Source of the DNA: Sulfuriferula sp.
Lineage (GTDB): Bacteria > Pseudomonadota > Gammaproteobacteria > Burkholderiales > Sulfuriferulaceae
NCBI GenBank assembly: GCA_031291235.1
Contig: JARLJL010000022.1
Span: 248,001-312,000 of the forward strand
Direction of reading: 5' to 3'
DNA length: 64,000 nt
The notes beneath the pieces are model-generated. The model was not told the origin of the DNA. It made no database searches and worked only from the letters and a program-made list of their open reading frames with translations. The position numbers and the translations under genes are program-made. This document shows, in pieces, positions 49,983 to 58,739 of this stretch (the stretch's first letter is position 1; every line of letters begins with the position of its first letter).

Positions 49983-51059
49983 ATGAGCCGGATGAACGCG
50001 TTGTTGTTATATTGCCGCGCAGGGTTTGAGAAAGAGTGCGCGGCCGAGATCATGGCGAATGCGGCTGAACTGGGTGTGCACGGCTACGCGAAGGCGAACG
50101 AAGGTACAGGCTGGGTATTGTTTCAGGGCCAAACGTCCGAAGAAATCGAATTGCTGACGACGCATCTGCCTTTTTACAAGCAGATTTTTGCGCGTCAATG
50201 GATACGCGTTGCCCCGCTGCTGGAAAATCTGCCTGAAGGCGATCGCCTGAGCGCCGTGCGCGATCTGATCGGCGAGCTGGCGCCGCGTTATAGCGAGGTG
50301 TGGGTGGAAACGCCGGATACTGATGCGGACAAAACACGCCTGGGATTCTGCCGCCGTTTTACCAAGCCGCTTACCGCCGCGCTGGAAAAGAAACGCCAGC
50401 TGGTGCCGGAGAGCCATGCCCCGCGGCTACATGTGTGTTTTATCGCTGACGATGCGGCTTTTGTCGGTGTGATAGAGACGGATAATGCTTCGCCGTGGTT
50501 CATGGGCATACCGCGCGTACGCGTCGGCAAGGATGCGCCCAGCCGTTCTGCGGGCAAGCTGGCCGAGGCATTGATGGTGATGGTGCCGGAAGATCGCGCC
50601 AATGAGCTCAAGGCCGGTATGCGCGCCGTCGATCTGGGCGCGGCGCCGGGCGGCTGGTCGTGGGTGCTGGCGCAGCGCGGCATACGCGTGACTGCCGTCG
50701 ATAACGGCCCGATGGCAGCGACCGCGATGGCGACGGAAATGATAGAACACGTACGCAGCGACGGTTTTAGCTATCGTCCGCATCACCCGGTCAACTGGCT
50801 GGTGTGCGACATGGTGGAAAGCCCGTCGCGCATCGCTCAACTGGTAGCGGAATGGATAGCGCGCGGTCACGCCCGTCATGCGATTTTCAACCTCAAGCTG
50901 CCGATGAAAAAGCGTCTGGACGAAGTGCGCCGTTGCGAGGCGATCATCGAAGCGCGGCTGGAACGTGAAGACATGGCTTACACCATAGAAATCAAGCAGC
51001 TATATCATGATCGTGAAGAAGTGACGGTATGTTTGATGCGGGACAAGCAGGTTCGTTAA
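49983..51059 (+). CDS. rlmM: 23S rRNA 2'-O-methyltransferase RlmM
   Basis: This 358-residue SAM-dependent enzyme methylates C2498 of 23S rRNA. An N-terminal THUMP-like region is followed by a Rossmann methyltransferase with SAM motif VDLGAAPGGWSWVLAQRG near residue 215, VCDMVESPSRIAQLV, and the catalytic-region lysine in FNLKLPMKKR. Full length and isolated, 53 bases after the MutS2-like gene. Confidence 0.94.
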   Translation: MSRMNALLLYCRAGFEKECAAEIMANAAELGVHGYAKANEGTGWVLFQGQTSEEIELLTTHLPFYKQIFARQWIRVAPLLENLPEGDRLSAVRDLIGELAPRYSEVWVETPDTDADKTRLGFCRRFTKPLTAALEKKRQLVPESHAPRLHVCFIADDAAFVGVIETDNASPWFMGIPRVRVGKDAPSRSAGKLAEALMVMVPEDRANELKAGMRAVDLGAAPGGWSWVLAQRGIRVTAVDNGPMAATAMATEMIEHVRSDGFSYRPHHPVNWLVCDMVESPSRIAQLVAEWIARGHARHAIFNLKLPMKKRLDEVRRCEAIIEARLEREDMAYTIEIKQLYHDREEVTVCLMRDKQVR

Positions 51060-51092
51060 ATTAGTTGAATATGCTGAAGTGATAGCTGGAAA

Positions 51093-51710
51093 ATGATCGA
51101 TTATCGCATGGCTTTATTAGGGCTGGTAATACTGGCGGGTATCTGGTCCGGCATACATCCGCATGATTATTTCACCTGGTTGCTGGAAGTGATGCCGGTA
51201 TTCATTGCGCTGCCGATATTGCTGGTAACGCGCAACCGGTTTTCACTTACCCCATTGACTTATACGCTGATTGCCATTCATGCCATCGTTCTGATGATAG
51301 GTGGACACTATACTTACGCTGAAGTGCCACTGTTCAACTGGCTGCGCGATACTTTCGAGTTGTCGCGCAATCATTACGATCGGCTGGGGCATTTGGTGCA
51401 GGGGTTTGTACCGGCAATCATCGCGCGCGAAATTTTGCTGCGCACTACTGCGCTGCAGCGCGGCAAGATGCTATTTTTCCTCGTGGTGTGCGTGTGTCTG
51501 GCGATCAGTGCGAGTTATGAGCTGGTGGAATGGATGGTTGCCGTACAGAGCGGCAGCGATGCCGTGGCGTTTCTGGCGACGCAGGGCGATCCATGGGATA
51601 CGCAAAAGGATATGCTGATGGCACTGATTGGCAGCATCGCAGCCCAGGTGCTGTTATCGCGCAGGCATGACCTGCAATTGCAGCGCTACGTTTTAGTGCC
51701 GCACAAATAG
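51093..51710 (+). CDS. DUF2238 (YjdF family) inner-membrane protein
   Basis: This 205-residue protein has about six membrane helices. It carries the DUF2238 signatures YAEVPLFNWLRDTFELSRNHYDRLGHLVQGF, SASYELVEWMVA and GDPWDTQKDMLMALIGS. Function unknown; the conserved His/Asp/Glu residues inside helices hint at a metal or proton site. Its 3' end overlaps the converging arnT-like gene by 18 bases. Confidence 0.88.
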   Translation: MIDYRMALLGLVILAGIWSGIHPHDYFTWLLEVMPVFIALPILLVTRNRFSLTPLTYTLIAIHAIVLMIGGHYTYAEVPLFNWLRDTFELSRNHYDRLGHLVQGFVPAIIAREILLRTTALQRGKMLFFLVVCVCLAISASYELVEWMVAVQSGSDAVAFLATQGDPWDTQKDMLMALIGSIAAQVLLSRRHDLQLQRYVLVPHK

Positions 51711-53318
51711 CCAGAAGCGTTCTTCGTCATCGCCGGGACGCGCACCATCCCACACCTGCTTCCACTCGCTTGCAAGACCTGACGGCGGTTGTTTGGCCCA
51801 GCCGTCTATCAGCAACACATCACAATCGGCGTCGGGATGCAATTCGCGGCGTTGCGTCAGTATGCCCAGATAGTATTCCAGCATGGGGCGGGTCGATTCG
51901 CCCAGTCCCTGACTGGCAATGCAACGGTATTGGGAGGGCAGGTAGGGTTGCATGGACAGATAGACTTCGCGGTAACTCTTGGCATTATCTACCCACGGCA
52001 GCCACAGCGTCGCAAACAATATCCAGAACAGGGTGATACCCAAAGCCAGGCTGGTGATGGCACGGCTGGCAAGGCGCGGCAGCCATTGCCATGATGCAAG
52101 GTAGGCAATGGTGGCTGCCGTAGCCAGCGCAACCGTCACAGGCTGGTACGGCATCACAAAATCCATGGGCAAGCCGCGCGCCAGCAGATGCCAGGCCGGT
52201 GGTTTGCCGGTGAATATCATCATCCCCCAGACATACCAGCTGATAGCCGCCAGCGGCGTAAACAGCACGCGGGCGAAATAATCCGTGTAGCGATTCAGAT
52301 AGCCGGGCAGCGTATTGACTGCGGGAACGGCCAGCAGCGTCAGGCTGATCAGCATAGGTAAGCCGTACGCCGTACGTGCCGATGCCGATACCTGCATCAC
52401 CAGCAAATAAACGGCAAATGCGATCAGCCCGTATTGCAGCGGGGCGCTACGACTTAACTGGCTGCGTTGCCGCCACAGGCTGATGACGGCAAGCGGCAAT
52501 ACCGGGAAGGCGAACCAGGGCAGGGTTTTTGGCCAGAACCAGGTCGAGTTGTCCGCGCCCAGTTGCGGCACCGAGAAACCGAGAAAGCGTCCTACGTTAT
52601 TCAGCCAGAACCATACGTAAAATAGCTCCGGCGAGCGCAGATAAAGCGCGACAGGCCAGATTAGCAGCCAGGGCAGGACAACGATGCCGGCAATGACCAG
52701 CGTTTGTGCAAACTCGCGGCGGCGCCAGGTGGCGAACAGCAGAGGCAGCAATACGGCAGTGACGCCCAATGCACCCGGCACCAGCAGCCCTTTGGAGAGG
52801 AAACCGATGCCGGTGCCGATGCCCAGCCACCATCCTGCTAATTTCGGACGTTGCAGGCTGAGCGCAAAACCGTAGCTGGCGATGACGAAGCCGGTCAGCA
52901 TCGGCACGTCGGTAATCATGATATGGCTCTCGTACAGCAAGCCGAAGCTGGCGATCAGCGCGATAACGGCATAACGTCCGTTGCCGTTTCCCCACCACAG
53001 TCTGGCGGTCAGTCCGCTAAACAGTAGCGTTAATGCACTGAACAGGCCGGTAGCCAGACGTGCGCCATCATGTAATGGCAGCCAGTGTTCGGTGGTATGC
53101 GCCAGCATGGCAGCCACCCAGTAATACAACGGCGGTTTTTCCAGGAACGGCTCCCCGGCGACTTGCGGCACTACCCAGTCGCCGCTTTGCAGCATGTGAT
53201 AAACCATGCCGAAAATGTAGGTCTCGTCCTGTTTCCATGGCTGATGGCCGATCAGACCCGGCAGCAGATAGGCCAATGCCAGTGCGACGACGAAAATAAG
53301 CGGGACTTTAGCGCGCAT
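51693..53318 (-). CDS. GT39-family glycosyltransferase, ArnT-like (second copy)
   Basis: This 541-residue integral membrane glycosyltransferase of the PMT/ArnT class has the acidic motif HQPWKQDETYIFGMV after the first helix, where the family's catalytic Asp-Glu pair lies, and FLEKPPLYYW. At least ten hydrophobic segments precede a soluble C-terminus. It is the last gene of the aminoarabinose operon, four bases after arnD. It may transfer Ara4N or another polyprenyl-linked sugar to lipid A; it is distinct from the arnT-like gene at the other end of the operon. Confidence 0.8.
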   Translation of the reverse strand: MRAKVPLIFVVALALAYLLPGLIGHQPWKQDETYIFGMVYHMLQSGDWVVPQVAGEPFLEKPPLYYWVAAMLAHTTEHWLPLHDGARLATGLFSALTLLFSGLTARLWWGNGNGRYAVIALIASFGLLYESHIMITDVPMLTGFVIASYGFALSLQRPKLAGWWLGIGTGIGFLSKGLLVPGALGVTAVLLPLLFATWRRREFAQTLVIAGIVVLPWLLIWPVALYLRSPELFYVWFWLNNVGRFLGFSVPQLGADNSTWFWPKTLPWFAFPVLPLAVISLWRQRSQLSRSAPLQYGLIAFAVYLLVMQVSASARTAYGLPMLISLTLLAVPAVNTLPGYLNRYTDYFARVLFTPLAAISWYVWGMMIFTGKPPAWHLLARGLPMDFVMPYQPVTVALATAATIAYLASWQWLPRLASRAITSLALGITLFWILFATLWLPWVDNAKSYREVYLSMQPYLPSQYRCIASQGLGESTRPMLEYYLGILTQRRELHPDADCDVLLIDGWAKQPPSGLASEWKQVWDGARPGDDEERFWLFVRH

Positions 53319-53321
53319 GAA

Positions 53322-54221
53322 TTAGCTGGATTGAAGTGCCAGCGTGCCGGAGCGACCCGGTATTTCTCCCTGAATGACGCGTTCCTGCGGTAACTGGCCG
53401 ACATTCAGCGCTGCATAATAGTCGCCGAGGCTGACCAATTGATAACCCTGCCGCTTCCAGCCGCTGAGCAGCTGTTCGAAGATCGGTGCGAGTTTCTGGC
53501 CTTCCAGTTCTGCGTGCAGGGTGTAAACATGTCCGTAGGGAGTGCCTTCGGCAGTCATTTTCAATATGGCATCGGCAACGTTGTGTGTATCTATATCATC
53601 GGTGCCGATAATTTCGTCCAGCGTAGGCAAGGTGGTAGGCAGTTGCGCGCAACTGGTTGCGCCGTTAGCCAGCACCGGAATAAACGGATGCGTACCGCGC
53701 GAATCCGAGCAGTAAGCCATGCCCCATTGCTGTTCCTGCAGATAGGCGGCATCGTTCATTTGCCAGCCTGCTGCACAGTGGGTTGTCGGTTTGCTGTCGA
53801 AAATTTCCTGATAGCGCCGATAGGCCTTGTCCATTTCGCGCCGGGTCCAGTCCGGCGTCTGGCTGGCGACATGGTCCTGCCACTTGACGTGATCATAGGT
53901 GTGGATACCGGTTTCAAAACCGGCAGCAGCGACATCGCGCATGATGGGCGCACATTTGCGACCGATATCGGGGCCGGGCAGCAGTGTGCCGTAAAGCAGG
54001 GTTTTCAGTCCGTAATGCTCGAGTACCGAAGTGCGCGATACTTTTTTCATGAATCCCGGACGCAACGCCCGGCGCACGGCGCGTCCGGTATGATCCGGGC
54101 CCAGACTGAAAAGAAATGTCGCCCCCGCGCCGTGACGCGTCAGCATGTCAACCAGTTGCGGCACACCTTCGCGGGTACCGCGATAAGTGTCTACGTCGAT
54201 TTTGAGTGCGATCAGCCGCAT
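53322..54221 (-). CDS. arnD: Ara4FN-undecaprenol deformylase ArnD
   Basis: This 299-residue NodB-type polysaccharide deacetylase removes the formyl group from undecaprenyl-phosphate-Ara4FN on the membrane. Motif 1 is KIDVDTYRGTREG (metal and base Asp) and motif 2 is ETGIHTYDHVKWQDHV (His ligands); HTLHAELEGQ-type residues follow in YGHVYTLHAELEG. Position between arnA-C and arnT matches the enterobacterial order. Confidence 0.9.
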   Translation of the reverse strand: MRLIALKIDVDTYRGTREGVPQLVDMLTRHGAGATFLFSLGPDHTGRAVRRALRPGFMKKVSRTSVLEHYGLKTLLYGTLLPGPDIGRKCAPIMRDVAAAGFETGIHTYDHVKWQDHVASQTPDWTRREMDKAYRRYQEIFDSKPTTHCAAGWQMNDAAYLQEQQWGMAYCSDSRGTHPFIPVLANGATSCAQLPTTLPTLDEIIGTDDIDTHNVADAILKMTAEGTPYGHVYTLHAELEGQKLAPIFEQLLSGWKRQGYQLVSLGDYYAALNVGQLPQERVIQGEIPGRSGTLALQSS

Positions 54222-54293
54222 ATGGGTTCTTTTGAGAGGTGCTGCGAGGAATGCGGTACGGACATTATCTGTCGCGTACCGCGAGTATGGGGT

Positions 54294-55337
54294 TTAATCC
54301 ATTAATGCACGAGCAGCCGCGACTTGACCGCGATAGGCATCAAATACGTGGGCAAGCGCCTGTTCCATGGTGTATTCCGGTTTCCAGTCCAGATCCTTCA
54401 TGGTGTTGTCGATTTTAGGTACGCGATTTTGCACGTCCTGATAGCCCTTGCCGTAATACGCTGCGGAGGTGGTTTCCACAATGTTGACCTTGGCGGCGCT
54501 GGTGCTGTATTCAGGGTATTTTTTCGCCAGGTCCAGCATCATGGTTGCCAGCGCGCGGATGGAGTGGTTATTGCTGGGGTTGCCGATATTGTAGATTTGA
54601 CCGGAAGCCACGCCATCCTTGTTTTCGATGATCTTCATCAGCGCTGAAATACCGTCGTTGATGTCGGTGAAGGCGCGTTTCTGGCTGCCGCCGTCAACCA
54701 GCTTGATGTCTTCGCCGCGCACGATATGGCCGAGGAACTGGCTGATGACGCGTGAGCTGCCTTCCTTGGGGGTATGGATACTGTCGAGACCGGGGCCGAT
54801 CCAGTTGAACGGACGGAACAGCGTGAAATCCAGCTCGCCCTTCATGCCGTAAGCCCAGATCACGCGATCCATCAATTGCTTGGAGCAGGAATAAATCCAG
54901 CGCGGCTTGTTGATAGGGCCGAGTACCAGTTCGGAGTTTTCCGGATCGAACTGCTCGTCGTGGCACATGCCGTACACTTCAGAAGTGGACGGGAACAGGA
55001 TGCGTTTGCGGTATTTGACGCACTGGCGCACGATAGGCAGGTTGGCTTCGAAGTCCAGTTCGAACACGCGCAATGGGTCGTTTACATAGGTAGCAGGGGT
55101 AGCGATGGCCACCAGCGGCAGGATCACGTCGCATTTTTTGACGTGATACTCTATCCATTCCTTGTTGATGGTGATGTCGCCTTCGAAGAAATGAAAGCGG
55201 GAATTGCCGGCAAATTCGGCAACCTTATCCTGCATCATGTCCATGCCGTATACTTCCCAGTCGGTGGTTTCCAGTATGCGCTTGGACAAGTGGTGGCCGA
55301 TAAAACCGTTAACACCCAAAATGAGGATTTTTTTCAT
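54294..55337 (-). CDS. arnA: UDP-glucuronic acid decarboxylase (ArnA C-terminal equivalent)
   Basis: This 347-residue extended short-chain dehydrogenase has NAD motif GVNGFIG (residues 8-14), active-site Tyr-Lys in YSCSKQLMD and [14 protein letters not shown], matching the C-terminal half of bifunctional ArnA. It oxidatively decarboxylates UDP-glucuronate to UDP-Ara4-ulose. The formyltransferase half is encoded by a separate gene upstream, 36 bases away, so ArnA is split here. Confidence 0.9.
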   Translation of the reverse strand: MKKILILGVNGFIGHHLSKRILETTDWEVYGMDMMQDKVAEFAGNSRFHFFEGDITINKEWIEYHVKKCDVILPLVAIATPATYVNDPLRVFELDFEANLPIVRQCVKYRKRILFPSTSEVYGMCHDEQFDPENSELVLGPINKPRWIYSCSKQLMDRVIWAYGMKGELDFTLFRPFNWIGPGLDSIHTPKEGSSRVISQFLGHIVRGEDIKLVDGGSQKRAFTDINDGISALMKIIENKDGVASGQIYNIGNPSNNHSIRALATMMLDLAKKYPEYSTSAAKVNIVETTSAAYYGKGYQDVQNRVPKIDNTMKDLDWKPEYTMEQALAHVFDAYRGQVAAARALMD

Positions 55338-55373
55338 GAAAGTCTCTAAAGTCTCTTGGTTAAGTTGTTGAAT

Positions 55374-56297
55374 TTAATTTAAATGTAATTCTGTATTGCC
55401 GAATGTCGCGAGGTATTCGGCAGGGGCAATCGCGTTTCCATTCCATTCCAGCGTTAACAGTTGTAAGGTGCCGCCACCGCTGCAATGAACATAGCAGCCG
55501 TGATTATCGCAAAAAAACACGGACTTGGCATCGTTGTTTGAGACGTCGTCGATTACGCGGCTGCGTAATACCCGTAACGGTTTGTCCAGCAATGTGGTGT
55601 AGGCGCCGGGATATGGCGGTGCTACAGCGCGAATCAGATTGTGGATGGCAGTGGCGGATTGCGACCAGTCGATTTTGCCGTGTTCGGGCCTGCGTCCGCC
55701 AAAGTAGCCGCCTTGCGTCAAATCTTGCTGTTTGGCTATTGCGGTTCCAGCGATGAGTGCCGGCAGGGCGCGATGCAATGTGACTTCGGCCGCGCAGGTT
55801 ACTTTGCGGAATACGTCGCCGGCCGTATCGTCAGCCAGTATCGGCACCGCGCTCTGCCCAACAATGGCGCCGGCATCAGGTTTTTCGGTCATGTAGTGCA
55901 GCGTTGCGCCGGTTTCGGTTTCGCCGTGGATGATGGCCCAGTTAACCGGCACGCGCCCGCGATACTTGGGCAGCAGCGAACCGTGCATGTTCAACGCACC
56001 TTGTGTCGGGATAGCCAGTAACGGCGCCTTGATCATCAGTTTGTAGTAAAACGAGAATATGAAATCGGGTGCCAGTGCCTTGATTTGCGCAACGATTTCA
56101 GGCGTATTGGGATCGTCCGGCGTGATCGTGGGGATGCCGTAACGTGCTGCGAGTTCGGCGACGCTGTCGAACCAGATCAGGTCGCCCGGTGCGTCTTCAT
56201 GCGTGACCAGCATGGCGATCTCGATACCTGCATCGATCAGCACCGACAGACAGCGCACGCCGACATCGTGATAGGCGAATACGACGGCACGGGTCAT
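55374..56297 (-). CDS. UDP-Ara4N formyltransferase (ArnA N-terminal equivalent)
   Basis: This 307-residue formyltetrahydrofolate-dependent enzyme aligns with ArnA residues 1-300. Catalytic residues are Asn103, His105 (ALNMHGSLLPKYRGR) and Asp141 (EKPDAGAIVGQ). It N-formylates UDP-4-amino-arabinose before transfer to undecaprenol. It overlaps arnC by four bases. A fused ArnA is the rule in enterobacteria; here the two activities are separate proteins. Confidence 0.9.
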   Translation of the reverse strand: MTRAVVFAYHDVGVRCLSVLIDAGIEIAMLVTHEDAPGDLIWFDSVAELAARYGIPTITPDDPNTPEIVAQIKALAPDFIFSFYYKLMIKAPLLAIPTQGALNMHGSLLPKYRGRVPVNWAIIHGETETGATLHYMTEKPDAGAIVGQSAVPILADDTAGDVFRKVTCAAEVTLHRALPALIAGTAIAKQQDLTQGGYFGGRRPEHGKIDWSQSATAIHNLIRAVAPPYPGAYTTLLDKPLRVLRSRVIDDVSNNDAKSVFFCDNHGCYVHCSGGGTLQLLTLEWNGNAIAPAEYLATFGNTELHLN

Positions 56298-57238
56298 GAC
56301 TGGTGCTCTCGTTCCAGTACGGTTTCAATCAGATAGCGCGGACGTTGGCGTACTTGCTGATAAATGCGTCCGATGTATTCGCCGAGCAGCCCGATACCGA
56401 ACAGAATTGCACCCATTAGAAAGAATACGATACCAAACAAGGTGAATACGCCATCGACTTCAGGGCCGTAAAAAATACGGCGGTAGGCGAGGTAAGCGAC
56501 AAAAAACGCCGACAGGATGGATAAGCCCACGCCGATTAACGAAAACATTTGCAGCGGTACCAGCGAAAAGCCGGTGACCAGATCGAAATTCAGGCGGATC
56601 AACTGGTACAGCGAATATTTCGATTCGCCAGCGGCGCGTTCCTCGTGCGCTACTTCGACTTCGCCGGGGTGACGGGCATAGGTATAAGCCAGCGCCGGGA
56701 TGAAAGTGTTGACCTCATGGCTGTGATTGATCGCATAGATGATCTCGCGGCTGTAAGCGCGCAACATGCAACCCTGATCGGTCATCACCACATGCGTAAT
56801 GCGCTCGCGCAAACGGTTCATCGCCCAGGAGGCATGGCGGCGCCATGATGCATCCTGACGCTGCTGGCGCACGCCGCCGACATAGTCGTAACCTTCGTCC
56901 ATTTTGGCCAGTAATTTCCGGATTTCCTCCGGCGGATTCTGCAGATCGGCATCCAGCGTCACGATGCGCTCGCCGCGGCAGTGGGCGAAGCCGGACATGA
57001 TGGCCATGTGCTGACCGAAATTGCCTGCGAGCAGGACGACGCGGGTGACGTCCGGGCGCACGCCGAATTGTTCGCGCAACATGGCAGCTGAACGGTCGCG
57101 GCTGCCATCGTTGATAAAGATCACTTCATAACTTTGTTTAAGCGCATCAAGCGCGGGATAAAGCCGGTCGAACAGTGCCTGCAAGCCCTGTTCTTCGTTG
57201 TAGACAGGGATGACAACGGATAATTGCGGACAACTCAT
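56294..57238 (-). CDS. arnC: Undecaprenyl-phosphate Ara4FN transferase ArnC
   Basis: This 314-residue GT2 glycosyltransferase moves Ara4FN onto undecaprenyl phosphate. The GT2 domain shows VVIPVYNEEQGLQALFDRLY, VTLDADLQNPPEEI (DxD-like) and MTDQGCMLRAYSREI. Two C-terminal membrane helices follow (about 230-285). It overlaps both neighbours by ATGA-type junctions. Confidence 0.92.
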   Translation of the reverse strand: MSCPQLSVVIPVYNEEQGLQALFDRLYPALDALKQSYEVIFINDGSRDRSAAMLREQFGVRPDVTRVVLLAGNFGQHMAIMSGFAHCRGERIVTLDADLQNPPEEIRKLLAKMDEGYDYVGGVRQQRQDASWRRHASWAMNRLRERITHVVMTDQGCMLRAYSREIIYAINHSHEVNTFIPALAYTYARHPGEVEVAHEERAAGESKYSLYQLIRLNFDLVTGFSLVPLQMFSLIGVGLSILSAFFVAYLAYRRIFYGPEVDGVFTLFGIVFFLMGAILFGIGLLGEYIGRIYQQVRQRPRYLIETVLEREHQS

Positions 57239-58359
57239 GACAGAACCTCGTTTAATACTTCGCTACAGGCGCTACAGACGCGCTCGACGTCCTGCATGCC
57301 CATGGCCGGGAACAAGGGCAGGGTGACGATGCCCGCACCGATACGCTCGGCATGCGGGAATTGTCCTTCGCTGTGTCCCAGGCTGCGATACAGTTTAAAT
57401 AAATGGATAGGCGGGTAATGTACGCCGACGGCAATGCCGCGCGCCTTCATGCGGGCGATGAATTCACCGCGGCCTATGCTCATGCGCGCCAGCGGCAACA
57501 CCACCTGGAACATGTGCCAGTTACTGTTGGCGAAATCGGCCAGCGGCAATTCGCAGTTCAGGGCAGTATCGAATTTGGCGAAATAATGTCGCGCCAATTC
57601 GCGGCGACCTTCGGTGAATTCGGTCAGATGCGGCAATTGCCCGAGGCCGATTGCCGCCGCAATATCGGTCAGATTGAATTTGCCGCCGGCGATATCGACT
57701 TCCATACTGCCGTCGGCGGAACGCACCACGCCCTGCAGACGCAGTTTTTCGCAAAGCGGCGCCAATGCGGGGTCGGGCAACACCAGACAGCCACCTTCGC
57801 CGGTGGTCAGGTTCTTGTTGGCGTGAAAACTGAACGCCACCAGATCGCCGAAGCTGCCAATCGCGCGGCCGTTCCAGCTGGCACCGAAGGATTGCGCGGC
57901 ATCCTCGATGACGCGCAGCCGATGCTTGTCAGCCAGCGCATACAACGTGTCGCGGTCTACCGGCAACCCGGCCAGATCGACGGCGATGATGGCGCGAGTG
58001 CGCGGGGTAATAGCGGCCGCGATCAGATTCAGATCTATATTGCGGGTGTGCGGATCGACATCCACAAATACCGGCTTCGCGCCCGCCAGCAGAATGACGT
58101 TGGCAGTAGCTACCCAGGATAGCGGCGTGGTGATGACTTCGTCGCCGGGTTGTATGTCGATCAGATCCAGCGCGATTTCCAGTGCGGCCGTGCCGGAATT
58201 CAGGCTGCGCACCACTCGGCCGCCCATCAATTCAGATAGCTGCGCTTCGAATGCTTGCACCTTGGGGCCGCTGGTAATCCAGCCGGAACGCAAAACATCG
58301 CTCACGGCCTGGATGGTGGCTTCATCGATAGCGGGGCGGGTAAAGGGGAGAAATTCCAT
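57235..58359 (-). CDS. arnB: UDP-Ara4O aminotransferase ArnB
   Basis: This 374-residue PLP enzyme of the DegT/DnrJ/EryC1 family uses glutamate to make UDP-Ara4N. The internal-aldimine lysine is Lys182 in SFHANKNLTTGEGG, and the PLP phosphate site is SLNSGTAALEIAL. The start at 58359 gives MEFLPFTRPAIDEATI, as in ArnB; the frame upstream overlaps the SMR gene antisense-like and is not conserved. Confidence 0.93.
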   Translation of the reverse strand: MEFLPFTRPAIDEATIQAVSDVLRSGWITSGPKVQAFEAQLSELMGGRVVRSLNSGTAALEIALDLIDIQPGDEVITTPLSWVATANVILLAGAKPVFVDVDPHTRNIDLNLIAAAITPRTRAIIAVDLAGLPVDRDTLYALADKHRLRVIEDAAQSFGASWNGRAIGSFGDLVAFSFHANKNLTTGEGGCLVLPDPALAPLCEKLRLQGVVRSADGSMEVDIAGGKFNLTDIAAAIGLGQLPHLTEFTEGRRELARHYFAKFDTALNCELPLADFANSNWHMFQVVLPLARMSIGRGEFIARMKARGIAVGVHYPPIHLFKLYRSLGHSEGQFPHAERIGAGIVTLPLFPAMGMQDVERVCSACSEVLNEVLS

Positions 58360-58367
58360 ATGGGCTC

Positions 58368-58739
58368 TTAACTTCTGGTAATCAAAAATACGCCGAATAT
58401 AATCACGCCTATGCCTATCATGCGCTCCATGCTCACAGCCTCGCCGAACAGCCACCAGGCTGCCAGCGCATTGACCACATAACCGAACGACAACATGGGA
58501 TAGGCGACGCTGACCTCGACGCGCGACAGCGCCATGATCCATACCACTACGCTGATGACGTAGCAGGTCAGCCCGCCGAGAATATGCGGTTCGGTGGCCA
58601 GTTTAAAGCCGATGGGGACGATATTGCCGGCATTGAAAGCGAATGTGCCTATGCTGTTGGTGCCGGCCTTGAGCAGCAACTGGGCGACGGCGTTCAGCAT
58701 CACGCCCGACAGTATGAGTATCCAGCTGATGGCGCTCAT
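58368..58739 (-). CDS. Small multidrug resistance-type protein, ArnE/ArnF-like flippase subunit
   Basis: This 123-residue protein with four membrane helices has the EmrE/SMR pattern NAVAQLLLKAG and SYAYPMLSFGYVVNAL-like residues (VEVSVAYPMLSFGYVVNALA). In enterobacteria ArnE and ArnF together flip undecaprenyl-Ara4N; only one such gene is present here, so it may work as a homodimer. It overlaps the upstream arnT by four bases. Confidence 0.85.
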   Translation of the reverse strand: MSAISWILILSGVMLNAVAQLLLKAGTNSIGTFAFNAGNIVPIGFKLATEPHILGGLTCYVISVVVWIMALSRVEVSVAYPMLSFGYVVNALAAWWLFGEAVSMERMIGIGVIIFGVFLITRS